DNA of 15,323 nt from positions 1-15,323 of the forward strand of contig CBFIII010000076.1 in NCBI GenBank assembly GCA_965662645.1, read 5' to 3'. The notes beneath the pieces are model-generated. The model saw only the letters and a list, made by a program, of their open reading frames with translations. It was not told the origin of the DNA and searched no databases. Shown in pieces: positions 1-6,711 of the stretch; the stretch's first letter is position 1; each line of letters starts with the position of its first letter. The translations under genes were made by a program, and so were the position numbers. This stretch comes from UBA5342 sp965662645. GTDB taxonomy: Bacteria; Bacteroidota; Bacteroidia; Bacteroidales; UBA5342.

Positions 1-359
1 TGCTTCTCAAATTTGTGTAAATTTCTACTCAAATAAAATTCAAACTGTGACCGAATTTAAAATCGAACTCAGGTTAATAGGCAAGTTTTATTGTTGTATT
101 TTTAGCAAGTGTCTTAAGCGTACTTTAGTGATTTAAGTTAGGCATTAGAATGACTTCATTTTGCAGTAAGAAAAAGTTGTAGTTTTTAATATTCAACGAT
201 TTTAATACTTAAGAATACCTTAACACACTTTATTTTAATATGGCATTTTTTTTGCACACTACTTCTTTTGTTATAGATTAATTAAGCGAATGTGATTTTA
301 TTAGTTTAGATAATTCACAGATGTGTAATTCCAATATGAATTTGTAAATAAATAACGCT
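1..359. other. Non-coding left edge upstream of tpx
   Basis: No credible gene is seen in this very AT-rich stretch on either strand, and no RNA gene is recognisable. Its only clear element is the sigma-54-type promoter at 241-256, listed separately. The bases upstream of it (about 90-220) are where an enhancer-binding protein would be expected to bind. CTTAAG occurs twice there (around 113 and 207), but I see no convincing long inverted repeat. Confidence 0.6.
241..256 (+). promoter_or_regulatory. Sigma-54 (RpoN) -24/-12 promoter of tpx
   Basis: The sequence reads TGGCA, seven T, then TTGCA. The -24 GG (242-243) and the -12 GC (254-255) are exactly 12 bp apart, the fixed spacing of sigma-54 promoters (consensus TGGCAC-N5-TTGCA). 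Transcription would start near 267, leaving a leader of about 93 nt before tpx. Sigma-54 promoters need an AAA+ enhancer-binding activator, and none is encoded in this window. The match is seen directly; its use in vivo is inferred. A poly-T spacer in AT-rich DNA can produce chance matches, but both conserved dinucleotides and their flanks are intact. Confidence 0.65.
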
Positions 360-863
360 ATGAAAACAGAAATTAAATTTGCTGGAAATCCAGTAACATT
401 ATTAAATGAGTTGCCAAAAGTAGGAAGTGTTGCTCCTGAATTTTCATTGATTGCAGCAGATTTATCTCCTAAAACGTTGAGTGATTTTGAGGGTAAAATT
501 AAGGTTTTGGCTATTTATCCATCTATAGACACAGGTGTATGTGCTGCGCAGAATAGGCAAGTAAATACTTTGTTTAATAAGATGAAGGATGTGGTCGTAT
601 TGTCTATCTCTAGAGATTTGCCTTTTGCTCACAAGCGTTTTTGTGCTGCTGAAGGCTTAGATAATGTGGTGACCTTGTCCGACTACCGTGATGCTGCTTT
701 TGGGGTGGATTATGGTTATCTTATTGATGAGCTTAGGCTTTTGGCTCGTGGTACCGTTGTTATAGATAAAGATAATGTGGTGAGGTTTGTGGAGGTCGTT
801 CCTGAAATAACAACTGAACCTGATTATGATAAAGCTTTAGAAGTGGTGAAATCATTACAATAG
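360..863 (+). CDS. tpx: Thiol peroxidase (Tpx, atypical 2-Cys peroxiredoxin)
   Basis: This peroxiredoxin reduces hydrogen peroxide and alkyl hydroperoxides using thioredoxin as electron donor. The 167-aa protein has the normal family length, carries no signal peptide, and should act in the cytoplasm (the E. coli enzyme is also linked to the periplasm). The peroxidatic cysteine is Cys61 in the motif PSIDTGVC, with Thr58 three residues before it. The resolving cysteine is Cys95 in KRFCAAEG. Both have the same spacing as Cys61 and Cys95 of E. coli Tpx. Arg130 in LLARG is the expected active-site arginine. The ATG start gives the usual N-terminus, ending in 'KVGSVAPEFSL'. The gene stands alone: a sigma-54-like promoter precedes it and a strong terminator follows, so regulation by an RpoN activator is suggested rather than the more usual OxyR-type control. 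Confidence 0.95.
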   Translation: MKTEIKFAGNPVTLLNELPKVGSVAPEFSLIAADLSPKTLSDFEGKIKVLAIYPSIDTGVCAAQNRQVNTLFNKMKDVVVLSISRDLPFAHKRFCAAEGLDNVVTLSDYRDAAFGVDYGYLIDELRLLARGTVVIDKDNVVRFVEVVPEITTEPDYDKALEVVKSLQ

Positions 864-870
864 CAAAATT

Positions 871-929
871 CCACATGGTGGGTTTTATTTCCCACAGCTT
901 GTTGTGAATGATGTTATGTTTTTCAACTT
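871..929. repeat. Copy 1 of a 59-bp imperfect direct repeat
   Basis: This segment aligns without gaps to 1002-1060, with 43 of 59 positions identical by my count. The conserved ends are CCACAT-GTGGGTTTTATT and TGTGAAT...ATGTT-TTCAACT, and the middle ten bases diverge. The left end can fold (CCAC-ATG-GTGG, or GTGGG with CCCAC across a TTTTATTT loop). The two copies flank the terminator at 965-997. It could be an old small duplication or a copy of an interspersed intergenic element. Confidence 0.7.
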
Positions 930-964
930 GAAGCTCTGCTTATTTGCAGTGGATTTAGGTTATT

Positions 965-997
965 AAAAAGAGCGATAGAATTTCTATCGCTCTTTTC
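965..997. terminator. Bidirectional rho-independent terminator between tpx and the head-GIN gene
   Basis: AAAAGAGCGATAG at 966-978 pairs with CTATCGCTCTTTT at 84-96 of the same line (984-996), enclosing a short AATTT loop. An A-run lies on the left and a T-run on the right. It therefore works for tpx on the plus strand and for the convergent minus-strand gene that ends at 1094. Confidence 0.85.
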
Positions 998-1001
998 TAT
1001 C

Positions 1002-1060
1002 CCACATTGTGGGTTTTATTCTATGTAGTCTGCTGTGAATAATAAAATGTTCTTCAACTA
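1002..1060. repeat. Copy 2 of the 59-bp imperfect direct repeat
   Basis: This is the partner of 871-929. It begins with the near-palindrome CCCACATTGTGGG (starting one base earlier) and ends in TTCAACTA. It lies on the other side of the terminator, so the arrangement is repeat, terminator, repeat. Confidence 0.7.
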
Positions 1061-1093
1061 AATGCCTTATGGTTTTCTCCGAGGTTGTTGACT

Positions 1094-1831
1094 TTATTCT
1101 TCGTCTTTAATAAGATCGTAACCAATGGCATTCTCTTTTGTTTTGTCGATGAGTGCGCCACCTGATGAAATGCGTTTATTAATGCTCTCGGGCTTGCTTA
1201 TGTAGTATATGGTTCCACCGGTAGTGCATATAGCTTCTAGATAATCTTTAGGTGAGCCCCATATTTCAGCGCCTCCTGTGGCTTTGGCTATGATTTTTTC
1301 TGATTGTAATTTTTTAGTATCGATGTGGGCTTTTGTATTTCCCTTTGCTTCTAATCGTTGTGTCCAGCCATAAAGTGTTATTTTCGATCCTCCACCAGCA
1401 CTTATTTTAATTTCTTTACATTCCACTTCTGCTTTTATGTCTCCACCTGTATTAGTGGAGAAAGAGAGTTTGTCAGTAAGCATGACTGTTTTAGTTTGTA
1501 TGCTTGCTCCTTTTGTAGCACTTAATTCTTTGATTTGTTTGTAGGTAATAATCACGAGTACCGATAAGTCTTTATTTATCTGTGGACGTAATTTTATCTT
1601 AAGCGTGTTGTCTTTTATTTCTGTTCTTAAATCAGATAGTAAGGCATTATTAATATGTATTTCTGCTTTATTTTCGCTCCCTTTGCGAAGCATGACATTC
1701 ACGCCATTAGTTGCTATTATTTTGTCAAAAGAGTCTAAGGCTCTTGTTTCTGTAAGTTCTGCAGCTGACACATGGGGTATTAATAGACATAAAGTCATTA
1801 ATAGTGTTGAGAAAAGAATCGTTTTTTTCAT
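1094..1831 (-). CDS. Secreted head-GIN domain protein (DUF2807)
   Basis: A 245-aa exported protein. Residues 1-23 form a clear Sec signal peptide (two lysines, a hydrophobic core, then VSAA), with no lipobox cysteine, so it is probably periplasmic or on the surface. The mature part matches the 'putative auto-transporter adhesin, head GIN' family common in Bacteroidota. Residues 30-60 carry the family opening 'RALDSFDKIIATNGVNVML', and the rest is a ladder of short beta strands with G/T-rich turns (STNTGGDIKAEV, SAGGGSKITLYG, KATGGAEIWGS, CTTGGTIYYISKP), typical of a right-handed beta-helix. Biochemical function in this family is not established. The gene is divergent from groES and ends convergent to tpx behind a shared terminator. 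A perfect TAnnTTTG element lies about 27 bp upstream of the ATG. Confidence 0.88.
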   Translation of the reverse strand: MKKTILFSTLLMTLCLLIPHVSAAELTETRALDSFDKIIATNGVNVMLRKGSENKAEIHINNALLSDLRTEIKDNTLKIKLRPQINKDLSVLVIITYKQIKELSATKGASIQTKTVMLTDKLSFSTNTGGDIKAEVECKEIKISAGGGSKITLYGWTQRLEAKGNTKAHIDTKKLQSEKIIAKATGGAEIWGSPKDYLEAICTTGGTIYYISKPESINKRISSGGALIDKTKENAIGYDLIKDEE

Positions 1832-1857
1832 AACTATTTATAGAATAAGATGAATAA

Positions 1858-1865
1858 CAAATATA
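1858..1865 (-). promoter_or_regulatory. Bacteroidota-type -7 element for the head-GIN gene
   Basis: Read on the minus strand this is TATATTTG, a perfect match to TAnnTTTG. Transcription would start near 1851, about 20 nt before the ATG at 1831. The nearest TTTG (1879-1882) is only 13 bp upstream, closer than the usual 17-23, so the -33 element is weak or absent. Confidence 0.5.
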
Positions 1866-1957
1866 GCAAGGATTATGCCAAAAGAAAAGTGTAAATGTGT
1901 GGTTTTTTAGTGTCACATTGTCATAGAAAGTGGGTTTGTTATTAATTATGTCAGAGC

Positions 1958-1987
1958 TTGCTAGTCTGTCTTGTTTTGGCATATTAT
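1958..1987 (+). promoter_or_regulatory. Possible groESL promoter
   Basis: TTGCTA at 1958-1963 and TATTAT at 1982-1987 are separated by 18 bp, resembling a -35/-10 pair and placing the start near 1995. There is no TAnnTTTG match and no CIRCE (HrcA) inverted repeat in the 218-bp divergent region, so heat-shock control is not visible here. In such AT-rich DNA this match is weak evidence. Confidence 0.25.
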
Positions 1988-2049
1988 ATGATGTAAGGAT
2001 TAGTCATAATTATTGATCAATATTATTAACATTTATAAAATTTTAAGTT

Positions 2050-2319
2050 ATGAATATAAAACCATTAGCAAGTCGTGTGGTTATTAAACCAGCTGTTGCA
2101 GAAGAAAAAACCGCAAGTGGAATTATTATTCCTGATTCCGCAAAAGAAAAACAACTAAAAGGAGATGTTTTAGCTGTTGGTCCAGGTACAAAAGATGAAG
2201 TGATGGAAGTTTCGGTAGGTGATGTTGTACTGTTTGGAAAATATGCGGGTACAGAACTATCTTTAGATGGTGACGATTTATTAATTATGAATCAATCCGA
2301 TATATTAGCGATTGTGTAA
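2050..2319 (+). CDS. groES: Co-chaperonin GroES (Hsp10)
   Basis: This is the 10-kDa co-chaperonin that caps the GroEL ring as a heptamer and closes the folding chamber in the cytoplasm. At 89 aa it is slightly shorter than E. coli GroES (97 aa), within the family range. It shows the N-terminal signature 'PLASRVVIKP', the mobile loop that contacts GroEL (about residues 17-34, with the hydrophobic triplet in SGIIIPDSA), the 'GDVLAVGPGT' strand, 'VGDVVLFGKYAGTE', and the C-terminal 'MNQSDILAIV'. It is 87 bp upstream of groEL with no terminator between them, so the two form the usual groESL operon. The ATG start gives the expected N-terminus. Confidence 0.97.
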   Translation: MNIKPLASRVVIKPAVAEEKTASGIIIPDSAKEKQLKGDVLAVGPGTKDEVMEVSVGDVVLFGKYAGTELSLDGDDLLIMNQSDILAIV

Positions 2320-2406
2320 TGTTAGGTGAAATGTGGTTTTGAAAGATGCTTATTGCTTTTTGAAACTATGTTTTTATTTTTTTGTAAAAAGTAAAATTTT
2401 AAAGAA

Positions 2407-4044
2407 ATGGCTAAAGAAATTAAATTTGATATTGAGGCGCGCGACTTACTTAAAAGTGGTGTAGATGCCTTAGCTAATGCTGTAAAAGTGACTTTAGGCC
2501 CTAAAGGTCGTAATGTTGTTATTGAAAAGAAATTTGGAGCTCCTGCTATTACTAAAGATGGTGTGACGGTAGCTAAAGAAATAGAATTATCCAATTCATA
2601 TGCTAATTTGGGTGCCCAAATGGTAAAAGAAGTTGCTTCTAAAACTGGTGATGATGCGGGTGATGGTACAACTACAGCTACGGTATTGGCTCAGTCAATT
2701 ATTTCAGTTGGACTTAAAAATGTAGCTGCAGGTGCTAATCCTATGGATTTGAAACGCGGTATTGATAAGGCAGTAGAAATTGTTGTTGCTAACATTAAAA
2801 AACAATCTAAGCCTTGTAATACCAATGCGATGATCGAGAATGTGGCTAAGATTTCAGCTAATAATGATGCTACTATTGGTGCTTTAATTGCAGAAGCTAT
2901 GGCTAAGGTGACGACTGAAGGTGTTATTACTGTAGAAGAGGCTAAAGGTACTGAGACTACTGTTGAGACCGTTGAAGGTATGCAGTTCGATCGTGGATAT
3001 ATCTCTCCTTATTTTATTACTGATACAGAAAAGATGTTGGCTGATTTAGAGTCGCCATACATTTTAATTTATGATAAAAAGATTTCTACGATGAAGGATC
3101 TTTTACCTGTGTTGGAACAAACAGCGCAAACAGGTAAACCTTTGTTGATTATTGCCGAGGATGTGGATGGTGAAGCATTAGCTACTTTGGTGGTTAACCG
3201 TCTTCGTGGTTCTCTGAAAGTGGCTGCCGTAAAAGCGCCTGGTTTTGGAGATCGTCGTAAAGAGATGTTAGAAGATATCGCTGTTCTTACTGGCGGCATC
3301 GTGGTGAGTGAAGAAAAGGGCATGAAATTAGATGCTACTACCCTTGAGATGCTTGGTAATGCTGAAAAAGTAACGATTGATAAAGAAAACACGACTATTG
3401 TAAATGGTGCTGGAGAGCATGATGTTATTGCTTCTCGTGTGGGTCAAATCAAGTCTCAGATCGAATCGTCAACTTCAGATTATGATAAAGAAAAGTTACA
3501 AGAACGTTTAGCTAAGTTAGCTGGAGGTGTTGCTGTCCTTTATGTTGGTGCTGCTTCTGAAATGGAAATGAAAGAGAAAAAAGATCGTGTGGACGATGCG
3601 CTTTCTGCTACGCGTGCTGCGGTGCAAGAAGGTATTGTTGCTGGTGGTGGTGTGGCTTTAGTTAGAGCTATCACTGATCTCGAAAATTTGAAAGGAGACA
3701 ACGATGATGAGAATACAGGTATCGAAATTATAAAACGTGCTATTGAAGAACCATTGCGTCAGATCGTTCTTAATTCGGGTAAAGAAGGTGCTGTAGTGGT
3801 AGATGCTGTGCGCAAAGCTGAAGGTGATTACGGTTATAATGCTCGTATTGATAAATATGAACATATGTTCGAAGCTGGTATTATTGATCCAGCCAAGGTA
3901 ACACGTATCGCATTAGAGAATGCGGCTTCTATAGCTGGTATGTTCTTAACCACAGCATGTGTTTTGGTTGATGAGAAAGAAGATGAACCTGCTATGCCAA
4001 TGGGCGGTGCTCCAGGTATGGGCGGAATGCCCGGAATGATGTAG
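2407..4044 (+). CDS. groEL: Chaperonin GroEL (Hsp60)
   Basis: This ATP-dependent chaperonin forms two stacked heptameric rings in which GroES-capped proteins fold. At 545 aa it is full length. Visible family landmarks are 'TLGPKGRNVVIEKKFG' and 'TKDGVTVAKEIEL' near residues 30-60, the nucleotide-binding 'GDGTTTATVLAQ' with Asp86 (E. coli Asp87), and Asp397 in RVDDALSATRAA (E. coli Asp398, the hydrolysis aspartate). 'GIVAGGGVAL' follows, then the C-terminal Gly/Met tail (PMGGAPGMGGMPGMM). Nothing is missing or unusual. It is the second gene of groESL and is followed by a perfect-stem terminator, so the operon ends here. Confidence 0.98.
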   Translation: MAKEIKFDIEARDLLKSGVDALANAVKVTLGPKGRNVVIEKKFGAPAITKDGVTVAKEIELSNSYANLGAQMVKEVASKTGDDAGDGTTTATVLAQSIISVGLKNVAAGANPMDLKRGIDKAVEIVVANIKKQSKPCNTNAMIENVAKISANNDATIGALIAEAMAKVTTEGVITVEEAKGTETTVETVEGMQFDRGYISPYFITDTEKMLADLESPYILIYDKKISTMKDLLPVLEQTAQTGKPLLIIAEDVDGEALATLVVNRLRGSLKVAAVKAPGFGDRRKEMLEDIAVLTGGIVVSEEKGMKLDATTLEMLGNAEKVTIDKENTTIVNGAGEHDVIASRVGQIKSQIESSTSDYDKEKLQERLAKLAGGVAVLYVGAASEMEMKEKKDRVDDALSATRAAVQEGIVAGGGVALVRAITDLENLKGDNDDENTGIEIIKRAIEEPLRQIVLNSGKEGAVVVDAVRKAEGDYGYNARIDKYEHMFEAGIIDPAKVTRIALENAASIAGMFLTTACVLVDEKEDEPAMPMGGAPGMGGMPGMM

Positions 4045-4068
4045 TATTCATTTTTAGGATAATATTTG

Positions 4069-4107
4069 GAACAGGCATAATTTAATTATTATGCCTGTTC
4101 TTGTTTG
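4069..4107 (+). terminator. Terminator of the groESL operon
   Basis: GAACAGGCATAAT (4069-4081) pairs perfectly with ATTATGCCTGTTC (4088-4100), a 13-bp stem with a 6-nt loop, followed by the T-rich TTGTTTGT. It begins 25 bp after the groEL stop codon. Confidence 0.85.
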
Positions 4108-4166
4108 TAGTATTATATGGTTTATTGGAAAATTCGTAATAAAATTACAAAATCAATAAAAAATGT

Positions 4167-4174
4167 TACTTTTG
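4167..4174 (+). promoter_or_regulatory. -7 element of the alpha-oxoamine synthase gene
   Basis: TACTTTTG is a perfect TAnnTTTG match, placing transcription start near 4180 and leaving a leader of about 30 nt before the GTG start at 4213. No TTG is found 17-23 bp upstream (the region is A-rich), so only the -7 half is supported. Confidence 0.5.
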
Positions 4175-4212
4175 CGGGTGACAAATAATGGATTAATTTA
4201 AAAATTCAAACA

Positions 4213-5460
4213 GTGGATATATTTGATAAGTTTAAAAATGATCAAGGAGCTTTAGGCCAATACAGAGAGCAAGGTCATGGGTATTTTGCTTTCCCTAAGT
4301 TGGAAGGTGAGATTAAACCTCACATGAAGTTTCGTGGTAAAGAAGTGTTAAATTGGAGTCTTAATAACTACATTGGTTTAGCTAACCATCCCGAAGTGAG
4401 AAAAGCTGATGCTGAATCAGCAGCAAAATGGGGTTTAGCTTATCCTATGGGTGCTCGTATGATGAGCGGTCAAACAAGCATGCATGAATTGTTGGAAACA
4501 CAATTGGCAGAGTTTGTAAATAAAGAAGATGCTTATCTGCTTAACTTTGGTTATCAAGGTATGGTTTCTATTATTGACTCGTTGGTCGATCGTAAAGATG
4601 TTATTGTTTATGATTCTGAAGATCATGCTTGTATCTTAGACGGTATGCGTTTGCATGCGGGTAAACGCTTTGTTTATCAGCACAACGACATGGAAAGCCT
4701 TGAAAAACAATTACAACGTGCTGTAAAAATAGCAGAAAAAAGTGGTGGCGGAGTATTAGTTATTACTGAAGGTGTATTTGGAATGGCCGGTGATTTGGGG
4801 TATTTAAAAGGTATTGTAGCTTTAAAGAAAAAATATGCATTTCGTCTTTTAGTTGATGATGCTCATGGTTTTGGTACTATGGGAGCTACTGGTGCTGGTA
4901 CTGGAGAGTATTATGGTGTTCAGGATGATATCGACATTTACTTTTCTACCTTTGCTAAGGCAATGGCTAGTATAGGTGCTTTTGTTGCTGGAGATGAAGA
5001 TCTTATTAATTATCTACGTTACGATTTGCGTTCTCAGATTTTCGCTAAATCTTTACCTATGCCTTTGGTTGAAGGAGGAATTAAGCGTTTAGAGTTACTT
5101 AAAAACTCACCTGAATTGCGTACCAAGTTGTGGGAAGTGGCTGGAGCATTACAGTCTGGCTTAAAAGAACAAGGATTTGACTTGGGGAAAACAAATTCTC
5201 CTGTTACTCCTGTTTATCTATCTGGTAGTGTGCCTGAGGCCACTAATCTTGTGATGGATTTACGCGAGAATTATAGTTTATTTTGTTCTATCGTTGTTTA
5301 TCCTGTTATACCTAAAGGTCAGTTGTTGCTTCGTTTAATACCTACTGCAGCTCACTCTTTAGAAGATGTAGAATATACAATTAAATGTTTTACCGCTGTT
5401 CGTGATAACTTAGTGGCAGGGAAATATGATATGGATTCAATTCCTGATATTAATAAATAA
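4213..5460 (+). CDS. Alpha-oxoamine synthase family enzyme (serine palmitoyltransferase or cysteate acyltransferase type)
   Basis: A PLP enzyme that condenses an amino acid with an acyl thioester and releases CO2. The family includes serine palmitoyltransferase, KBL, BioF, ALA synthase and the cysteate fatty acyltransferase of capnine (sulfonolipid) synthesis. The 415 aa have full length and fold-type I landmarks: 'LNWSLNNYIGL' near residues 46-56, 'YPMGARMMSGQTSMHELLE' around 77-95, His138 in EDHACILDG (stacks on PLP), Asp215 and His218 in LVDDAHGFGTMG, and the PLP-binding Lys249 in STFAKAMAS. There is no signal peptide, so it is cytosolic. The start is GTG; the next in-frame ATG would remove conserved N-terminal sequence. 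The neighbouring GGGP synthase supports a membrane-lipid role over amino-acid or biotin metabolism. Sequence reading alone does not separate serine from cysteate specificity; I slightly favour the sulfonolipid-type branch from remembered similarity of the N-terminal half. Confidence 0.85.
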   Translation: MDIFDKFKNDQGALGQYREQGHGYFAFPKLEGEIKPHMKFRGKEVLNWSLNNYIGLANHPEVRKADAESAAKWGLAYPMGARMMSGQTSMHELLETQLAEFVNKEDAYLLNFGYQGMVSIIDSLVDRKDVIVYDSEDHACILDGMRLHAGKRFVYQHNDMESLEKQLQRAVKIAEKSGGGVLVITEGVFGMAGDLGYLKGIVALKKKYAFRLLVDDAHGFGTMGATGAGTGEYYGVQDDIDIYFSTFAKAMASIGAFVAGDEDLINYLRYDLRSQIFAKSLPMPLVEGGIKRLELLKNSPELRTKLWEVAGALQSGLKEQGFDLGKTNSPVTPVYLSGSVPEATNLVMDLRENYSLFCSIVVYPVIPKGQLLLRLIPTAAHSLEDVEYTIKCFTAVRDNLVAGKYDMDSIPDINK

Positions 5461-5480
5461 ATCATTTATTATTCTTATAT

Positions 5481-5512
5481 AAAAAAAGACTGCCTTAGAG
5501 CGGTCTTTTTTT
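5481..5512. terminator. Strong terminator between the oxoamine synthase and GGGP synthase genes
   Basis: Seven A plus GACTGC (5481-5493) pair with GCGGTC plus seven T (5500-5512), a 13-bp stem with one G-U wobble and the loop CTTAGA. A-run and T-run are symmetrical, so it could act in both directions. It ends 19 nt before the ATG of the next gene, which is unusually close. Confidence 0.9.
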
Positions 5513-5519
5513 AGCTTTA
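5512..5519 (+). promoter_or_regulatory. Possible -7 element for the GGGP synthase gene inside the terminator tail
   Basis: TAGCTTTA matches TAnnTTTG at 7 of 8 positions and starts on the last T of the terminator. If used, transcription would begin near 5525 and the leader would be only about 7 nt. No good -33 TTG sits at the right distance, so this is weak. Confidence 0.25.
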
Positions 5520-5531
5520 CATCTACGTCTT

Positions 5532-6239
5532 ATGGTCTATTCTAGAATAATCGATAAGTTTACTGCTTCCCAAAAACAGTTTGTGGTGTTGGTTGATCCT
5601 GAAAAGACAACGTTGACTTCGCTCAATGACTTGATTGATGTGTCTGAACAAACAGATGTTGATATGTATTTTGTTGGGGGTAGTACGCTGCAAACATCTG
5701 CTGATGAGATTGTTCGTTTTCTTAAAACTAAGACAAATAAAGATGTGGTTTTGTTTCCCGGTAATGTTAATCAGATAACTCAAGGTGTAGATGCTGTATT
5801 ATTTCTTTCTTTAGTCTCAGGTCGAAATCCCGAGTATCTCATAGGTTCTCATGTAAAGGCAGCTTCTAAACTTAAGGGGGTAGAGGTTATTCCTGTAGGT
5901 TATTTATTAATTGATGGTGGTATCGTATCAGCAACACAGCGTGTTACAGATACCGAACCTCTTTCGTCTGATGATGTAGATTTAATTGTTGATACGGCAT
6001 TGGCCAGTGAGCTGTTAGGTCACAAGATGGTTTATCTTGAGGCTGGTAGTGGGGCGTTGGTGCCTGTGTGTCCTGAAATAATAAAACGTGTAAAGTCTGT
6101 ATTAACCGTTCCTCTAATTGTGGGAGGTGGTATTAAAACAAAGGCGCTTCTGTATGATGCCTATGATGCTGGAGCTGATATTGTTGTTGTTGGTAACGTT
6201 TTAGAAGATAATCCGCACTTACTTTCCTCGTTTCTATAG
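5532..6239 (+). CDS. Geranylgeranylglyceryl phosphate synthase family protein (GGGPS/PcrB-like)
   Basis: A TIM-barrel prenyltransferase that joins a polyprenyl diphosphate to sn-glycerol-1-phosphate, making the ether-lipid precursor GGGP or a related product. At 235 aa it has normal length. Motifs in order: 'VDPEK' with Asp22 (Mg2+/diphosphate), 'GGST' (49-52), 'FPGN' (75-78), 'SGRNPEYLIG' (96-105, typical of the group II enzymes of Bacteroidota), 'YLEAGSGA' (168-175), 'VGGGI' (197-201) and 'VVGN' near 219-222 for the glycerol phosphate. It is cytosolic or membrane-associated, with no signal peptide. The product's role in Bacteroidota membranes is not well settled, and the chain length used cannot be read from this sequence. 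The gene follows a strong terminator by 19 nt, so it probably has its own promoter. It sits next to another lipid gene. Confidence 0.9.
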   Translation: MVYSRIIDKFTASQKQFVVLVDPEKTTLTSLNDLIDVSEQTDVDMYFVGGSTLQTSADEIVRFLKTKTNKDVVLFPGNVNQITQGVDAVLFLSLVSGRNPEYLIGSHVKAASKLKGVEVIPVGYLLIDGGIVSATQRVTDTEPLSSDDVDLIVDTALASELLGHKMVYLEAGSGALVPVCPEIIKRVKSVLTVPLIVGGGIKTKALLYDAYDAGADIVVVGNVLEDNPHLLSSFL

Positions 6240-6711
6240 TTTTGTAATGATTGCTTATTATTTATGTCCATTTTTTTTGGTCAATCGTTTTTTATATTCG
6301 TATTTTTATAATTAACAATTTTATAACAGATATTGTAATTGTGAAAATCGCAATATGCATTATGTTAAAGTTAGTTAGTAAAAATAATTTTGTTGATTTT
6401 TGTTTTTGGTATCTTGAAATTGTTATCTTTACGAAATTGAATTGTTCACTTTAAACTTGATTTATTAAAATTCTGTTTTATAGACATTTGTGTTAAAATT
6501 AATAACAGGTGTAAGATTGCTAATTCGTGAATTTTTTGCTAAATTAGGTGTGTATTGTGTTGATCTTAATCTTTTTTACACAAAAACAATGAATAGTTGA
6601 ACATAACGTTTTGAAAATTGTTATTTATTATAGAGTTCATTCTCTAGTCTTGTTTTAATTCGTTTTTTTTAAAATATTTATTGTATTGATGTGATAGTAT
6701 ATGTAGGACAT
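6240..6711. other. Long AT-rich leader before the surface-protein locus
   Basis: About 470 bp with no convincing gene. A 67-codon reading frame at 6251-6454 is Ile/Phe-rich, has no recognisable features and looks like AT-driven chance. The region contains a candidate promoter (6399-6431), a second weaker TAGTCTTG element at 6645-6652, and small inverted repeats (for example AGAG...CTCT around 6631-6644). A leader this long before a six-gene locus fits regulated expression, but I recognise no known riboswitch or small RNA. Confidence 0.5.
6399..6431 (+). promoter_or_regulatory. Candidate promoter of the surface-protein locus
   Basis: A TTTTG element ending at 6402, 21 bp, then TATCTTTA (6424-6431), which matches TAnnTTTG at 7 of 8 positions. 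The spacing is within the 17-23 range for Bacteroidota. Transcription would start near 6436, giving a 5' leader of about 275 nt before the first gene. Confidence 0.4.

Noticed and set aside
1977..1991. Second sigma-54-like site (TGGCA...ATGA) upstream of groES
   Set aside because: The -12 GC is replaced by GA, which removes the most conserved part of the motif.
1890..2049. CIRCE or other HrcA heat-shock operator upstream of groES
   Set aside because: No TTAGCACTC-N9-GAGTGCTAA or close variant is present.
3069..3392. 107-codon minus-strand frame inside groEL
   Set aside because: Antisense of a highly conserved gene; low-complexity Ser/Arg-rich translation without features.
6251..6454. 67-codon reading frame in the leader of the surface locus
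   Set aside because: Composition is Ile/Phe/Asn-rich as expected from AT-rich DNA, with no recognisable motif, and it overlaps the candidate promoter at 6399-6431.
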